Positions 6,682 through 13,935 of a stretch of DNA of 16,987 nucleotides are shown piece after piece. Every line of letters begins with the position of its first letter. The stretch's first letter is position 1. This DNA is from Fibrobacter sp. UBA4375. Its GTDB lineage: Bacteria; Fibrobacterota; Fibrobacteria; Fibrobacterales; Fibrobacteraceae. The DNA lies in contig DGRZ01000052.1 of assembly GCA_002391195.1 (NCBI GenBank), forward strand, positions 23,278 through 40,264, read 5' to 3'. The position numbers and the translations under genes are program-made. The notes under the pieces were generated by a model that was not told the DNA's origin, made no database searches, and worked only from the letters and a program-made list of their open reading frames with translations.

Positions 6682-9600
6682 ATGTGGAAATATAGCGGAG
6701 CGATCCGATTCTTTCTTTCTATCCTTGCGGTAACGTTTGTCCAGATGGGTGTGTTCATTTACGCCCAGAAGATTCTGTCCGGCTCTTTTGCCGGGGTGGA
6801 GGGCGGCCAGAACTGGCAGAGCCTGATGCTGCAGATCTTCTTTATCGCCCCCTACGTGGTGTTCGTATGGGCGGCAGGGCTTTTCTCCAACAAGTTTTCC
6901 AAGAACAGGGTGCTGGCCTGGTCGTCTCTATTTATGACGGCATTCGTCATAGCTATGGCGGTGCTGGTGACCTGCGGAGTTCCCCGTGTGGCGTTCTGGC
7001 TCTGTATCGGTCTTTCGACGGGTTTTGCGGTGCACAGTGCGGCCAAGTATGCCATCTTGAAAGAAATGTTCGGTGTGCACAACCTGAGTTATGCAAACGC
7101 CTTTTTGCAGATATTCTCTTTGAGTGGTATTATCGCGGCCAGTTGGCTTGCCATCGTGGGCGTGAACCTTATTGACCTGGGTAGCCTTGCCAAGTACGAG
7201 GCCGTGGGCAGGATTATCTCCAAATCAGTGGTGATTCCCTGGATTCTGGTGGGGGTGAGCGTGCTTGGTACCGTGGCGAGTTTCTTGATCCCGAAGGTCA
7301 AGTATGCCGACCCCAACGTTAGTTTTACCACCGCCCGGCGCAGGTTTAGCCTGGGCTGGCGCCAGCGTCCCCTGCGCGCCACCATAATCGCCCTCTCCAT
7401 GTTCTGGGCCATGGCCCAGGTGTTCACCCTTTTGTTCCAGGATGTATCCGGCTCCGAGACGGTGAACATGATCCAGAACTACCTGCCCTTTGCCATCGGG
7501 GGCCTGATGGTGGGCTCCATCTTTGCGGCCAGGAACTCCAAGGACTTTATCGAGACGGGCTTTATCCCCCTGGGCATGATTGGAGCCTCCCTTTGCATGC
7601 TCCTGATTCCCTTTATGGTGCACCCTGTGGCCCTTTCCGTGATTTATGTACTGGTGGGCTTCTTTGGTGGCATGTTCCTGGTGCCTGTGAACGCCCTCTT
7701 GCAGTACAATACCCGTCCCAACAATTCCGGTTGGGTTATCGCCCTTGCGAACTTGATTCAGGCTATTGTTCTGGGTATTTTCTTGGTGCTTTATTCGGTG
7801 ATGGTGCATTACACCCATATCCGTCCGCAACTCTACTTTGTGGGACTTGGCCTGATTTCCCTGTGCGTGTTCGCCTGGACCATCACGAACCTGCCCCAGG
7901 CTTTGCTCCGCTCCCTTTTGCGCCTGGTGTTCAGCCGCCACAAAATTCGCGTGCTGAACGTGGGCAACATTCCCAATGCGGGCCCGGTGCTCATGGTGGG
8001 TAACCACCATAGCTTTATCGACTGGGCCATGCTCCAGATGGCAAGCCCCCGACCGCTCTGCATTGCAAGCAACAAGGACCACTTTGAAAGGTGGTACTTG
8101 CGGGCAATCTTGAAGCGCTTGGGAATGATTCGCATCGACAACCGCCATCCCGAAGAGGCCATGGAAAAAATCCACGAGGCCCTTTTGGCGGGCAAGGCCG
8201 TGGTCATGTTCCCTACGGGTGAGGTTTCCAAGTCCCCCCATGTGGAACCGTTTAATCTGGATTACTCCAAGGCGGTGGAAGGGACCGATGCCGTGTTGCT
8301 CCCGTTCTATATCCAGGGCCTTTGGGGTTCTAACTACAGTTACAGCGGCTCCGACATGTACGGTGCTTCTTCGGACCGTTCCGTGACGGTGGCCTTTGGT
8401 GAACCCATTTCTGCAAAGACTCCGCCTAACGAGGTCCGAGCCATTGTCCGCAAGATTTCTATCGAGGCTTGGCAGTATGCGGTCAAGTTTGTGCGTCCCA
8501 TTGCGGCCTCTTGGATCAAGACCTGCAAGAAGTACGTGAAGAACGGACCCGCCATCTACAACACCGATGGTGGGCATTTCTCCGGATACAAGCTCATGGG
8601 CGCAGTCATGGCCTTCCGCGGGCTTCTGAAAAAGAAGTTGGGTAGGCAGGAGCAGAATATTGGCATTATGCTTCCGCCAAGTCCCGCAGGCGTGATTGTG
8701 AACCTGGTTCTTTGGGTCATGGGCAAGACCAATGTGAACCTGAACTACACTTCTTCTGTAGATAACGTGAAGTACTGCTGCGAAAAGGCGGATGTTACCA
8801 CCGTGATTTCTAGCCGCCAGTTCGTGGAAAAGTTGAAGGGTCGGGGTAACGACTACTCCCAGGTGGCTTCGGACAAGGTGCGCATCCTCTATGCCGAAGA
8901 CCTGATGAAGGAAATCCCCAAGGTGAAGATTGCGGCCCTCCTGGTGCTTTGCATGATTATGCCCGCATGGCTTATCCGCTTTGTGTTCTGCAAGCGTACC
9001 CGTATCGACGATACCGCCGTCATCGTGTTCAGTTCCGGCTCCGAAGGCACTCCCAAGGGCGTGCTCCTTTCGCACCGCAACCTGATGGGCAACATCCAGC
9101 AGTTGGCCTGTATCCTGAACGTGAGCCGCGGCGACGTGATGCTTTCGGAGCTTCCGCTGTTCCACAGTTTCGGCCTGACGGTGACCACTCTCTTGAACCT
9201 GACGGAAGGCTGCCCCATTGTGGCGGTGGCGGACCCCACCGACGTGAAGACCATGGCCCGCGTGTGCTCCCGCTTCCGCGTGACCTGCATGGTGGCGACC
9301 CCCACCTTCTTGCGGGCTTTTACCGTGAGCCGCTATGTACACCCCTTGGTGTTCAAGTATGTGCGTATCATCATCGCAGGTGCCGAAGCCTTGCGGCCTG
9401 AACTGGCTACGGCATTCCGCCTCAAGTTCGGTAAGGAAATTTACGAAGGTTATGGTTGTACCGAGACCGCCCCTGTGGCGTCGGTCAATACAGAAAACAC
9501 CCTGCTGAACGACTACATGACCATGCAGGTGAACAACAAGCCCGGTACCGTTGGTCCGGCACTCCCTGGAACCCAGTTCCTGATTGTGGACCCCGAGACC

Positions 9601-10110
9601 AACGAACCGCTCCCCACGGGAGAGGCTGGCATGATTCTCATTGGCGGCTGCCAGGTGATGCAGGGCTACCTGAAGGATGACGAACGTACCAAGAGCGTCA
9701 TCGTGAATATCAACGGCATCCGCTATTACCGCACGGGCGACAAGGGTTATCTGGACGAAGATGGCTTCCTCACCATTGTGGACCGTTACAGCCGCTTCGC
9801 CAAACTTGGCGGCGAGATGGTTAGTCTTGGAGCTGTCGAGAAGAAGATTCAGGACACTCCGGTGCTGGAAGGCTGCGACTACCTGGTGACTACGGTTCCC
9901 GATTCCGCCAAGGGCGAAAAGATTGTGCTGCTCTATCAGGGCGATAAGGACCCGAAGCAGGTGCTTTCGGAACTTCGCGCCAGCGGATTCCCGCCCATCA
10001 TGCTTCCGGCCCTGGCTTTCCCGGTGGAAAAGGTGCCGAAGCTTGGGACCGGCAAGGCGGACTTTACCGGAGCGAAGAAACTCGCGAAAGAACTGGCAGG
10101 GATTAAATAA
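6682..10110 (+). CDS. aas: LplT-PlsC-Aas fusion: lysophospholipid transporter / acyltransferase / acyl-ACP synthetase
   Basis: This 1142-residue protein joins three activities of lysophospholipid recycling. Residues 1 to about 405 form an MFS-type transporter with about 12 helices, equivalent to LplT. Residues about 415-620 form a PlsC acyltransferase with the H-X4-D motif at H442-D447 (NHHSFIDW) and FPTGEVSKS. Residues about 640-1142 form an AMP-binding acyl-ACP synthetase: SSGSEGTPKG 784-793, LPLFHSFGLTV, EGYGCTETAP 922-931, RTGD 1017-1020, RFAKLGGEMVSLG, and catalytic Lys at 1125 in LGTGKADF. The last two domains match E. coli Aas closely in motif order. The role is to flip lysophosphatidylethanolamine inward and re-acylate it at the inner membrane. 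A hydrophobic stretch just before the AMP-binding motif (about 753-770) may touch the membrane. ATG 6682 has GAAGG 6 nt upstream. Confidence 0.93.
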   Translation: MWKYSGAIRFFLSILAVTFVQMGVFIYAQKILSGSFAGVEGGQNWQSLMLQIFFIAPYVVFVWAAGLFSNKFSKNRVLAWSSLFMTAFVIAMAVLVTCGVPRVAFWLCIGLSTGFAVHSAAKYAILKEMFGVHNLSYANAFLQIFSLSGIIAASWLAIVGVNLIDLGSLAKYEAVGRIISKSVVIPWILVGVSVLGTVASFLIPKVKYADPNVSFTTARRRFSLGWRQRPLRATIIALSMFWAMAQVFTLLFQDVSGSETVNMIQNYLPFAIGGLMVGSIFAARNSKDFIETGFIPLGMIGASLCMLLIPFMVHPVALSVIYVLVGFFGGMFLVPVNALLQYNTRPNNSGWVIALANLIQAIVLGIFLVLYSVMVHYTHIRPQLYFVGLGLISLCVFAWTITNLPQALLRSLLRLVFSRHKIRVLNVGNIPNAGPVLMVGNHHSFIDWAMLQMASPRPLCIASNKDHFERWYLRAILKRLGMIRIDNRHPEEAMEKIHEALLAGKAVVMFPTGEVSKSPHVEPFNLDYSKAVEGTDAVLLPFYIQGLWGSNYSYSGSDMYGASSDRSVTVAFGEPISAKTPPNEVRAIVRKISIEAWQYAVKFVRPIAASWIKTCKKYVKNGPAIYNTDGGHFSGYKLMGAVMAFRGLLKKKLGRQEQNIGIMLPPSPAGVIVNLVLWVMGKTNVNLNYTSSVDNVKYCCEKADVTTVISSRQFVEKLKGRGNDYSQVASDKVRILYAEDLMKEIPKVKIAALLVLCMIMPAWLIRFVFCKRTRIDDTAVIVFSSGSEGTPKGVLLSHRNLMGNIQQLACILNVSRGDVMLSELPLFHSFGLTVTTLLNLTEGCPIVAVADPTDVKTMARVCSRFRVTCMVATPTFLRAFTVSRYVHPLVFKYVRIIIAGAEALRPELATAFRLKFGKEIYEGYGCTETAPVASVNTENTLLNDYMTMQVNNKPGTVGPALPGTQFLIVDPETNEPLPTGEAGMILIGGCQVMQGYLKDDERTKSVIVNINGIRYYRTGDKGYLDEDGFLTIVDRYSRFAKLGGEMVSLGAVEKKIQDTPVLEGCDYLVTTVPDSAKGEKIVLLYQGDKDPKQVLSELRASGFPPIMLPALAFPVEKVPKLGTGKADFTGAKKLAKELAGIK

Positions 10111-10173
10111 GTGTGGAATGTGTAGTGTGCAATGGGAAATTAGTCATTACACATCACACATTACACATTTTTT
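10111..10173. repeat. Heptad inverted array B (RTGTGNA-type units) with T-run
   Basis: Directly after the aas TAA, units GTGTGGA, ATGTGTA, GTGTGCA and ATGGGAA run forward (10111-10138). On the other strand ATGTGTA, ATGTGTG, ATGTGTA and ATGACTA run from 10168 back to 10141. The arms match at 20 of 28 positions and only 2 nt separate them. Six T residues (10168-10173) follow the hairpin, so it may also terminate the aas transcript. The unit differs in sequence from arrays A and C but has the same 7-bp period and layout. Confidence 0.85.
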
Positions 10174-10182
10174 GTGGTTGAT

Positions 10183-11052
10183 ATGAGCGAAGGCAGCATT
10201 GAAAAAGGCTTTACTCCTGTACGGACTGTTCGGCTAGTGTCGGCCGTAGTTGCCGTTGCGGGTATGTTCTGCCTGCTGGTCCAGCGTATCTTGTCTATTG
10301 CCATGACCATGGCCCAAGAAATTCTGGACCTGGCCTTTGCACGCTACGGTAATTTCACGGGGCGCTTTGCTGCCAACAACTTTGCCGAAGACAAGAAACT
10401 CCTTTCGATGCTGAACGAACTGAAGGGACTGATTCCTACGGTAGAGACAGCCCTGACCTTGCTTCTGGTGCTGAGCGTTGTGCTTTTCGTCATTGCCCTG
10501 TTGGGACTTGCCTTGCCGAGGCAGTCGGGGCATGTGCTGGTGGCCCTGAAACTCTTGAAGTGGCAACCTGTCGATGGCGAAGACGATAGCGATGATGAAC
10601 AGTTGGCCTTTAGCCCGGCTTCGTTAAAGAAACTGGGAATTGCTGCCGGAGTAATCGTTGCTATTGCGTTGGCTGTTTTTGGCATTCGCGGCTGTATGCT
10701 GGTTTCCGGCGCCCAGGCTCAAGAAGCTGCCCTTCATGAATTGAATACCAAGGTTCAGGGCTATATGTCAACCCAGCGAGCCTTCTTTAACAAGAGTAAA
10801 GCTCTTGGCAGTGCAAAACAGCTGGGGCTTGACACCCTCACCGATGGCAAATACTACACCTTTAGGGTAGGGCGCAATTACATTGACGCCGAATCCAAGG
10901 AAACTCTGGAAAATTGCCCTTCGGGTAGCCACTGGAGGGTGAATGCCAGCGTGAGCGGATTCCTTTCCAAGGAGCTGAAATTCTTTAGCATGCTTCCCAA
11001 GAATCGGGATTGCCAAAAATTCAGCCCGAATCTCAAAAATTCAGGACGATAG
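10183..11052 (+). CDS. Three-helix membrane protein with pilin-like outer domain (function unknown)
   Basis: I do not recognise a named family. The 289-residue protein has three hydrophobic helices, about 15-38, 88-112 and 150-174. A polar segment lies between the first two and an acidic loop (DGEDDSDDEQ, 131-140) between the last two. Predicted topology is N-in, with residues 175-289 outside the inner membrane. The third helix runs into an amphipathic stretch with the pattern ELNTKVQGYMSTQRAFF, then GSAKQLG, a Tyr-rich strand region and a cysteine pair (C245 and C277). That order resembles the alpha-helix plus beta-sheet plan of type IV pilins and pseudopilins, but no prepilin-peptidase site is present. 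This likeness is an inference. ATG 10183 is chosen over GTG 10174, which abuts the repeat T-run; neither has a strong ribosome binding site. Confidence 0.7.
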   Translation: MSEGSIEKGFTPVRTVRLVSAVVAVAGMFCLLVQRILSIAMTMAQEILDLAFARYGNFTGRFAANNFAEDKKLLSMLNELKGLIPTVETALTLLLVLSVVLFVIALLGLALPRQSGHVLVALKLLKWQPVDGEDDSDDEQLAFSPASLKKLGIAAGVIVAIALAVFGIRGCMLVSGAQAQEAALHELNTKVQGYMSTQRAFFNKSKALGSAKQLGLDTLTDGKYYTFRVGRNYIDAESKETLENCPSGSHWRVNASVSGFLSKELKFFSMLPKNRDCQKFSPNLKNSGR

Positions 11053-11064
11053 AGTCGTTTTTTT
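11045..11064 (+). terminator. Weak candidate terminator after the three-helix membrane protein
   Basis: A 4-bp stem ACGA / TCGT spanning the TAG stop codon is followed by seven T residues (11058-11064). The stem is short, so termination may be partial. A second weak hairpin, AACGC / GCGTT (11079-11099) followed by TTA, lies just downstream. Confidence 0.3.
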
Positions 11065-11110
11065 ATACTTTGGTATAGAACGCTTTTACAGGTGGCGTTT
11101 TAACCTTGCC

Positions 11111-11130
11111 GTTCCCGCGAATGCGGGAAC
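11111..11130. repeat. Perfect palindrome upstream of thyA (8-bp arms)
   Basis: GTTCCCGC, loop GAAT, then GCGGGAAC form a perfect stem in the 129-nt spacer before thyA. No T-run follows. Like the element at 896-916 it is a C/G-rich intergenic palindrome of about 20 bp, perhaps from the same broad class of dispersed repeats. An operator role for thyA cannot be excluded. I see no convincing promoter in this spacer. Confidence 0.5.
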
Positions 11131-11181
11131 CTGTTGGCTGTATAGGGAGAAATTGACCGCCTGGCAAAATAAAAGGATTTT

Positions 11182-11994
11182 ATGCAGCAGTACCTAGACT
11201 TGTTGAAAGATATCATGGACAATGGCGTGGACCGTTCCGACCGCACGGGTACGGGGACCCGTTCCGTTTTTGGCCGCCAGAACCGTTACGACCTTTCCAA
11301 GGGATTCCCCTGCCTTACCACTAAGAAACTCCACTTGCGCAGCATCATTCACGAACTGCTGTGGTTTCTGAAGGGCGATACCAACATCAAGTACCTTCAC
11401 GACAACAAGGTGACCATCTGGGACGAATGGGCCGACGAGAACGGCGACCTTGGGCCCGTTTACGGCCACCAGTGGCGCAGCTGGCCAACCCCCGACGGAG
11501 GTCACATCGACCAGATCCAGAACCTGATTGACAGCCTCAAGAACAATCCCGATTCCAGGCGGCATTTGGTGTGCGCCTGGAACGTGGCCGAAGTGAACAA
11601 GATGGCCCTGCCGCCTTGCCATTGCCTTTTCCAGTTCTATGTGGGCGGTGTAGGGGAGTCCGGCAAGCGCAAGCTCAGTTGCCAGCTTTACCAGCGTAGT
11701 GCCGACATGTTCTTGGGCGTGCCCTTCAACATTGCATCCTATTCCCTGTTGACCATGATGCTTGCCCAGGTCTGCGGTTACGAGGCAGCCGAGTTCGTGC
11801 ACACCTTCGGTGACCTGCACCTGTACAGCAACCATTTTGACCAGGCCAAGGAACAGCTTTCCCGCACGCCCCGCAAGCTCCCCACCATGAAGATGAACCC
11901 CGATGTGAAGGACCTTTTTGAATTCAAGTTCGAGGACTTTGAACTCACGGATTACGACCCGTGGCCGACCATTAAAGCACCGATCGCTGTGTAA
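11182..11994 (+). CDS. thyA: Thymidylate synthase
   Basis: The 270-residue protein is a classical ThyA, close in length to the E. coli enzyme (264). The folate/dUMP methyltransferase signature is complete. R21 (RSDRTGTGT) binds phosphate. The catalytic cysteine is C146 in LPPCHCLFQFY, the same number as in E. coli. QRSADMFLGVPFNIASY and HTFGDLHLYSNH are conserved, and the protein ends with the family-typical tail APIAV. It converts dUMP and methylene-tetrahydrofolate to dTMP and dihydrofolate in the cytoplasm. ATG 11182 is preceded by AAAAGGA with a short 4-nt gap. The dihydrofolate product is recycled by the DHFR encoded next door. The TAA stop shares its last two bases with the first unit of heptad array C. 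Confidence 0.97.
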   Translation: MQQYLDLLKDIMDNGVDRSDRTGTGTRSVFGRQNRYDLSKGFPCLTTKKLHLRSIIHELLWFLKGDTNIKYLHDNKVTIWDEWADENGDLGPVYGHQWRSWPTPDGGHIDQIQNLIDSLKNNPDSRRHLVCAWNVAEVNKMALPPCHCLFQFYVGGVGESGKRKLSCQLYQRSADMFLGVPFNIASYSLLTMMLAQVCGYEAAEFVHTFGDLHLYSNHFDQAKEQLSRTPRKLPTMKMNPDVKDLFEFKFEDFELTDYDPWPTIKAPIAV

Positions 11995-12076
11995 TTCGGA
12001 TTTCGGAATTATGAATTCAGAATTGGTTCTAGAATATCACAATCAGTTCCGAATTCCGAATTCCGAACTCTGAACT
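11993..12076. repeat. Heptad inverted array C (ARTTCRG-type units) between thyA and folA
   Basis: Forward in-phase units AATTCGG, ATTTCGG, AATTATG, AATTCAG and AATTGGT fill 11993-12027. After about 21 nt of other sequence the inverted units fill 12049-12076; on the other strand they read AGTTCAG, AGTTCGG, AATTCGG, AATTCGG. The four outer units of each arm match at 22 of 28 positions. The array starts in the thyA stop codon and ends exactly at the folA ribosome binding site. Confidence 0.88.
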
Positions 12077-12080
12077 AGGA
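12077..12080 (+). promoter_or_regulatory. Ribosome binding site that sets the folA start
   Basis: AGGA lies 8 nt before ATG 12089. It overlaps the alternative ATG at 12080, which has no site of its own. This favours a protein starting MLISAIVAVS, matching the N-terminus of other DHFRs. The site touches the last unit of heptad array C, so folding of that array could hide it. Confidence 0.7.
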
Positions 12081-12088
12081 TGTTCACT

Positions 12089-12577
12089 ATGCTCATCTCC
12101 GCAATAGTTGCTGTTTCTGAAAATAACGTCATCGGTCGTGACGGTCACCTGCCGTGGCACCTGTCTGCCGACCTCAAGCGTTTCAAGGCCATCACTACGG
12201 GCCATTCCATTATCCTTGGCCGCAAGAACTACGACGATATCGGGCGGCCCTTGCCGAACCGAACCAACTACGTACTGACTCGAAATGCTTCCTTCGAGGC
12301 TCCCGGCTGCATTGTGTGTCCTTCGCTGGAAAACGCTCTGGAACAGGCGGAGGCTGCAGGCGAGACGGAATGCTTTATCATCGGCGGTGCTGCCGTCTAT
12401 CGCGAAGCCATGCCCAGGGTGAAAAAGCTTTACCTGACCAAGGTGCTTTCCCAGGTTCAAGGGGACGTGCTTTTCCCGGAATGGGGTGAAGGCTGGCGTA
12501 TGGTCAGCGAAGAGGCATTCCCTGCCGACGAAAAAAACGATTTTCCGACGGCTTTCCAGGTGTGGGAGCGGGACTGA
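12089..12577 (+). CDS. folA: Dihydrofolate reductase
   Basis: The 162-residue product is a chromosomal-type DHFR (E. coli 159). It starts MLISAIVAVSENNVIGRDG and contains LPWHLSADLKRF. D28 is the catalytic acid (equivalent to E. coli D27). The NADPH-binding segment GRKNYDDIGRPLPNR is at 44-58 and IIGGAAVY at 97-104. It reduces dihydrofolate to tetrahydrofolate in the cytoplasm and restores the cofactor oxidised by the neighbouring ThyA. The start at 12089 is chosen from the AGGA ribosome binding site and from family alignment; an in-frame ATG at 12080 would add three residues. It is followed after 19 nt by the MgtC-like gene, likely in one transcript. Confidence 0.96.
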   Translation: MLISAIVAVSENNVIGRDGHLPWHLSADLKRFKAITTGHSIILGRKNYDDIGRPLPNRTNYVLTRNASFEAPGCIVCPSLENALEQAEAAGETECFIIGGAAVYREAMPRVKKLYLTKVLSQVQGDVLFPEWGEGWRMVSEEAFPADEKNDFPTAFQVWERD

Positions 12578-12596
12578 TTTTTAAGGGAGGTGCCCT

Positions 12597-13865
12597 ATGA
12601 TTGAATTCAACGAATTCTACAAGCTGGCCGCGGCATTGGGCATCGGCTTTATCATCGGCATGCAGCGAGAGAAATCCTACTCCGAAAGCGCAAGCCGCCA
12701 CCCCGCAGGGGTACGTACCTTCTCCATCATAAGCCTCTGTGGCGCTCTGGCGTCGTTCCTTTCGGAGCTCATGAGTTCCGTGGCTCCCTTCATCACGGGT
12801 TTCGTGGTGGTGGGCCTCCTTTTGGTGGCTAGCCATGTGGCCCACGGCTTTGTGAACAAGGAAGAAGACGGCCTGACGACCAGTTTTGCCCTCATCGTGG
12901 TGTATTTCTTGGGAGCGCTGTGCTGGTACAACCGGCTGCTGGAATCCTGCATTTTGATGATTGTCATCGTGTGGCTCTTGACGTTGAAACGGCAGCTCCA
13001 CGAGTTCGCCAGCCGGATTTCTACCGAAGACATTATCGCCACGGTGAAGTTTGCCGTCATTTCCCTGATGGTTCTGCCTTTCTTGCCGAACCAGGCCTAC
13101 GGACCTGCCGGGCTTGAGGTCCTGAATCCCCACACCATCTGGCTCTTTGTGGTCTTTATCTGCGGTATTGGCTTTGTAGGCTATATTCTGATTAAGCTGG
13201 TGGGGCCCGGCAAGGGCATCTGGCTTACGGGACTTTTAGGAGGCCTGGCCAGCAGTACCGCCCTGACGCTGAACCTTGCTGGCCGCAGTCGCGAAAACGA
13301 AGACTACTCCGGAAACTTTGCGCTGGGAATCGTGCTCAGTTGGGCGGTGATGTATGTGCGACTGTACCTGATCTGCATTGTGCTGGTGCCAGAGCTTGCA
13401 AAACCCTTGGCACTTCCGCTCCTGTTACCGGCGGTGCCCGCTTTGCTATACGCTTTCTACCTGAAAGTCAAGGACGGCATGGACCACAAGGCGAAGAACT
13501 CGACATTCAACAATCCTTTCAATCTGCTCCCGGCCATCAAGTTCGGTATCGTGTTTACGGCGGTCATGTTTGTGGCCAATGCGGCCCGGGTCTATCTGGG
13601 TTCGGGAGCCCTTTTGGCCTGCAGTTTTCTGGGCGGTGCCGCCGAGATGGATGCGGTGGCATTCTCTTTGTTGGATATGAGCATGAAGTCGAGCTTACCA
13701 GTGCAAGAACTGGTGCTTGCCATGCTGCTTGCAAGCCTTGCCAACACCCTTACCAAGGGCGGTCTTGTGTGCGTGCTGGGTGCAAAGTCCATGCGGAAGC
13801 CTATTTTGCCTGCGGTGGTGCTGATTTGCCTCTGCACGGCGGGACTCATCGGTTTTTACCTGTAA
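12597..13865 (+). CDS. MgtC/SapB and DUF4010 domain membrane protein
   Basis: The 422-residue protein is almost wholly hydrophobic, with about 11-12 membrane helices. The first third is an MgtC/SapB-like domain: a GIGFIIGMQREK helix end and HPAGVRTFSIISLCGAL match the conserved R-containing motifs of that family. The rest (about residues 180-420) matches DUF4010: GLLGGLASSTALTLNLAGRSR and the late FLGGAAEMDAVAFSLLDM segment. Proteins of this two-domain type are uncharacterised inner-membrane proteins, and a transport role is only suggested. A strong ribosome binding site AAGGGAGG lies 6 nt before ATG 12597. The 19-nt gap after folA implies co-transcription, but no functional link is known. 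Confidence 0.85.
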   Translation: MIEFNEFYKLAAALGIGFIIGMQREKSYSESASRHPAGVRTFSIISLCGALASFLSELMSSVAPFITGFVVVGLLLVASHVAHGFVNKEEDGLTTSFALIVVYFLGALCWYNRLLESCILMIVIVWLLTLKRQLHEFASRISTEDIIATVKFAVISLMVLPFLPNQAYGPAGLEVLNPHTIWLFVVFICGIGFVGYILIKLVGPGKGIWLTGLLGGLASSTALTLNLAGRSRENEDYSGNFALGIVLSWAVMYVRLYLICIVLVPELAKPLALPLLLPAVPALLYAFYLKVKDGMDHKAKNSTFNNPFNLLPAIKFGIVFTAVMFVANAARVYLGSGALLACSFLGGAAEMDAVAFSLLDMSMKSSLPVQELVLAMLLASLANTLTKGGLVCVLGAKSMRKPILPAVVLICLCTAGLIGFYL

Positions 13866-13880
13866 ATTTTGAAATGGCCC

Positions 13881-13909
13881 TTGCCTGGAAATTCTAAAGA
13901 CTTTATTTT
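13881..13909 (+). promoter_or_regulatory. Candidate promoter for the SDR epimerase gene
   Basis: TTGCCT (13881-13886) and TATTTT (13904-13909) are 17 nt apart in the 70-nt spacer after the MgtC-like gene. Each is a 4/6 match to consensus. The expected transcript start is about 20 nt before ATG 13936, which has AAAGAGG at 13924-13930. Confidence 0.35.
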
Positions 13910-13935
13910 TAGGAACGGAAACTAAAGAGGTTATT

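Noticed and set aside
7225..9342. A 705-codon open frame on the minus strand, antisense to the aas fusion gene
   Set aside because: It lies wholly within a gene with intact domain motifs, its translation is low-complexity and rich in His/Gln/Gly with no recognisable domain, and it fits the shadow expected from GC-biased third codon positions.
11053..11181. thyA leader considered as a riboswitch
   Set aside because: It holds only short hairpins and one palindrome; no known folate-class riboswitch core was recognised.
6554..12076. Heptad arrays considered as CRISPR arrays
   Set aside because: Units are 7 bp without unique spacers, arranged as inverted arms, and no cas genes are nearby.
12080..12088. 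Upstream ATG as the folA start (adding MFT)
   Set aside because: The AGGA ribosome binding site overlaps this codon and is correctly spaced only for ATG 12089, which also matches the family N-terminus.
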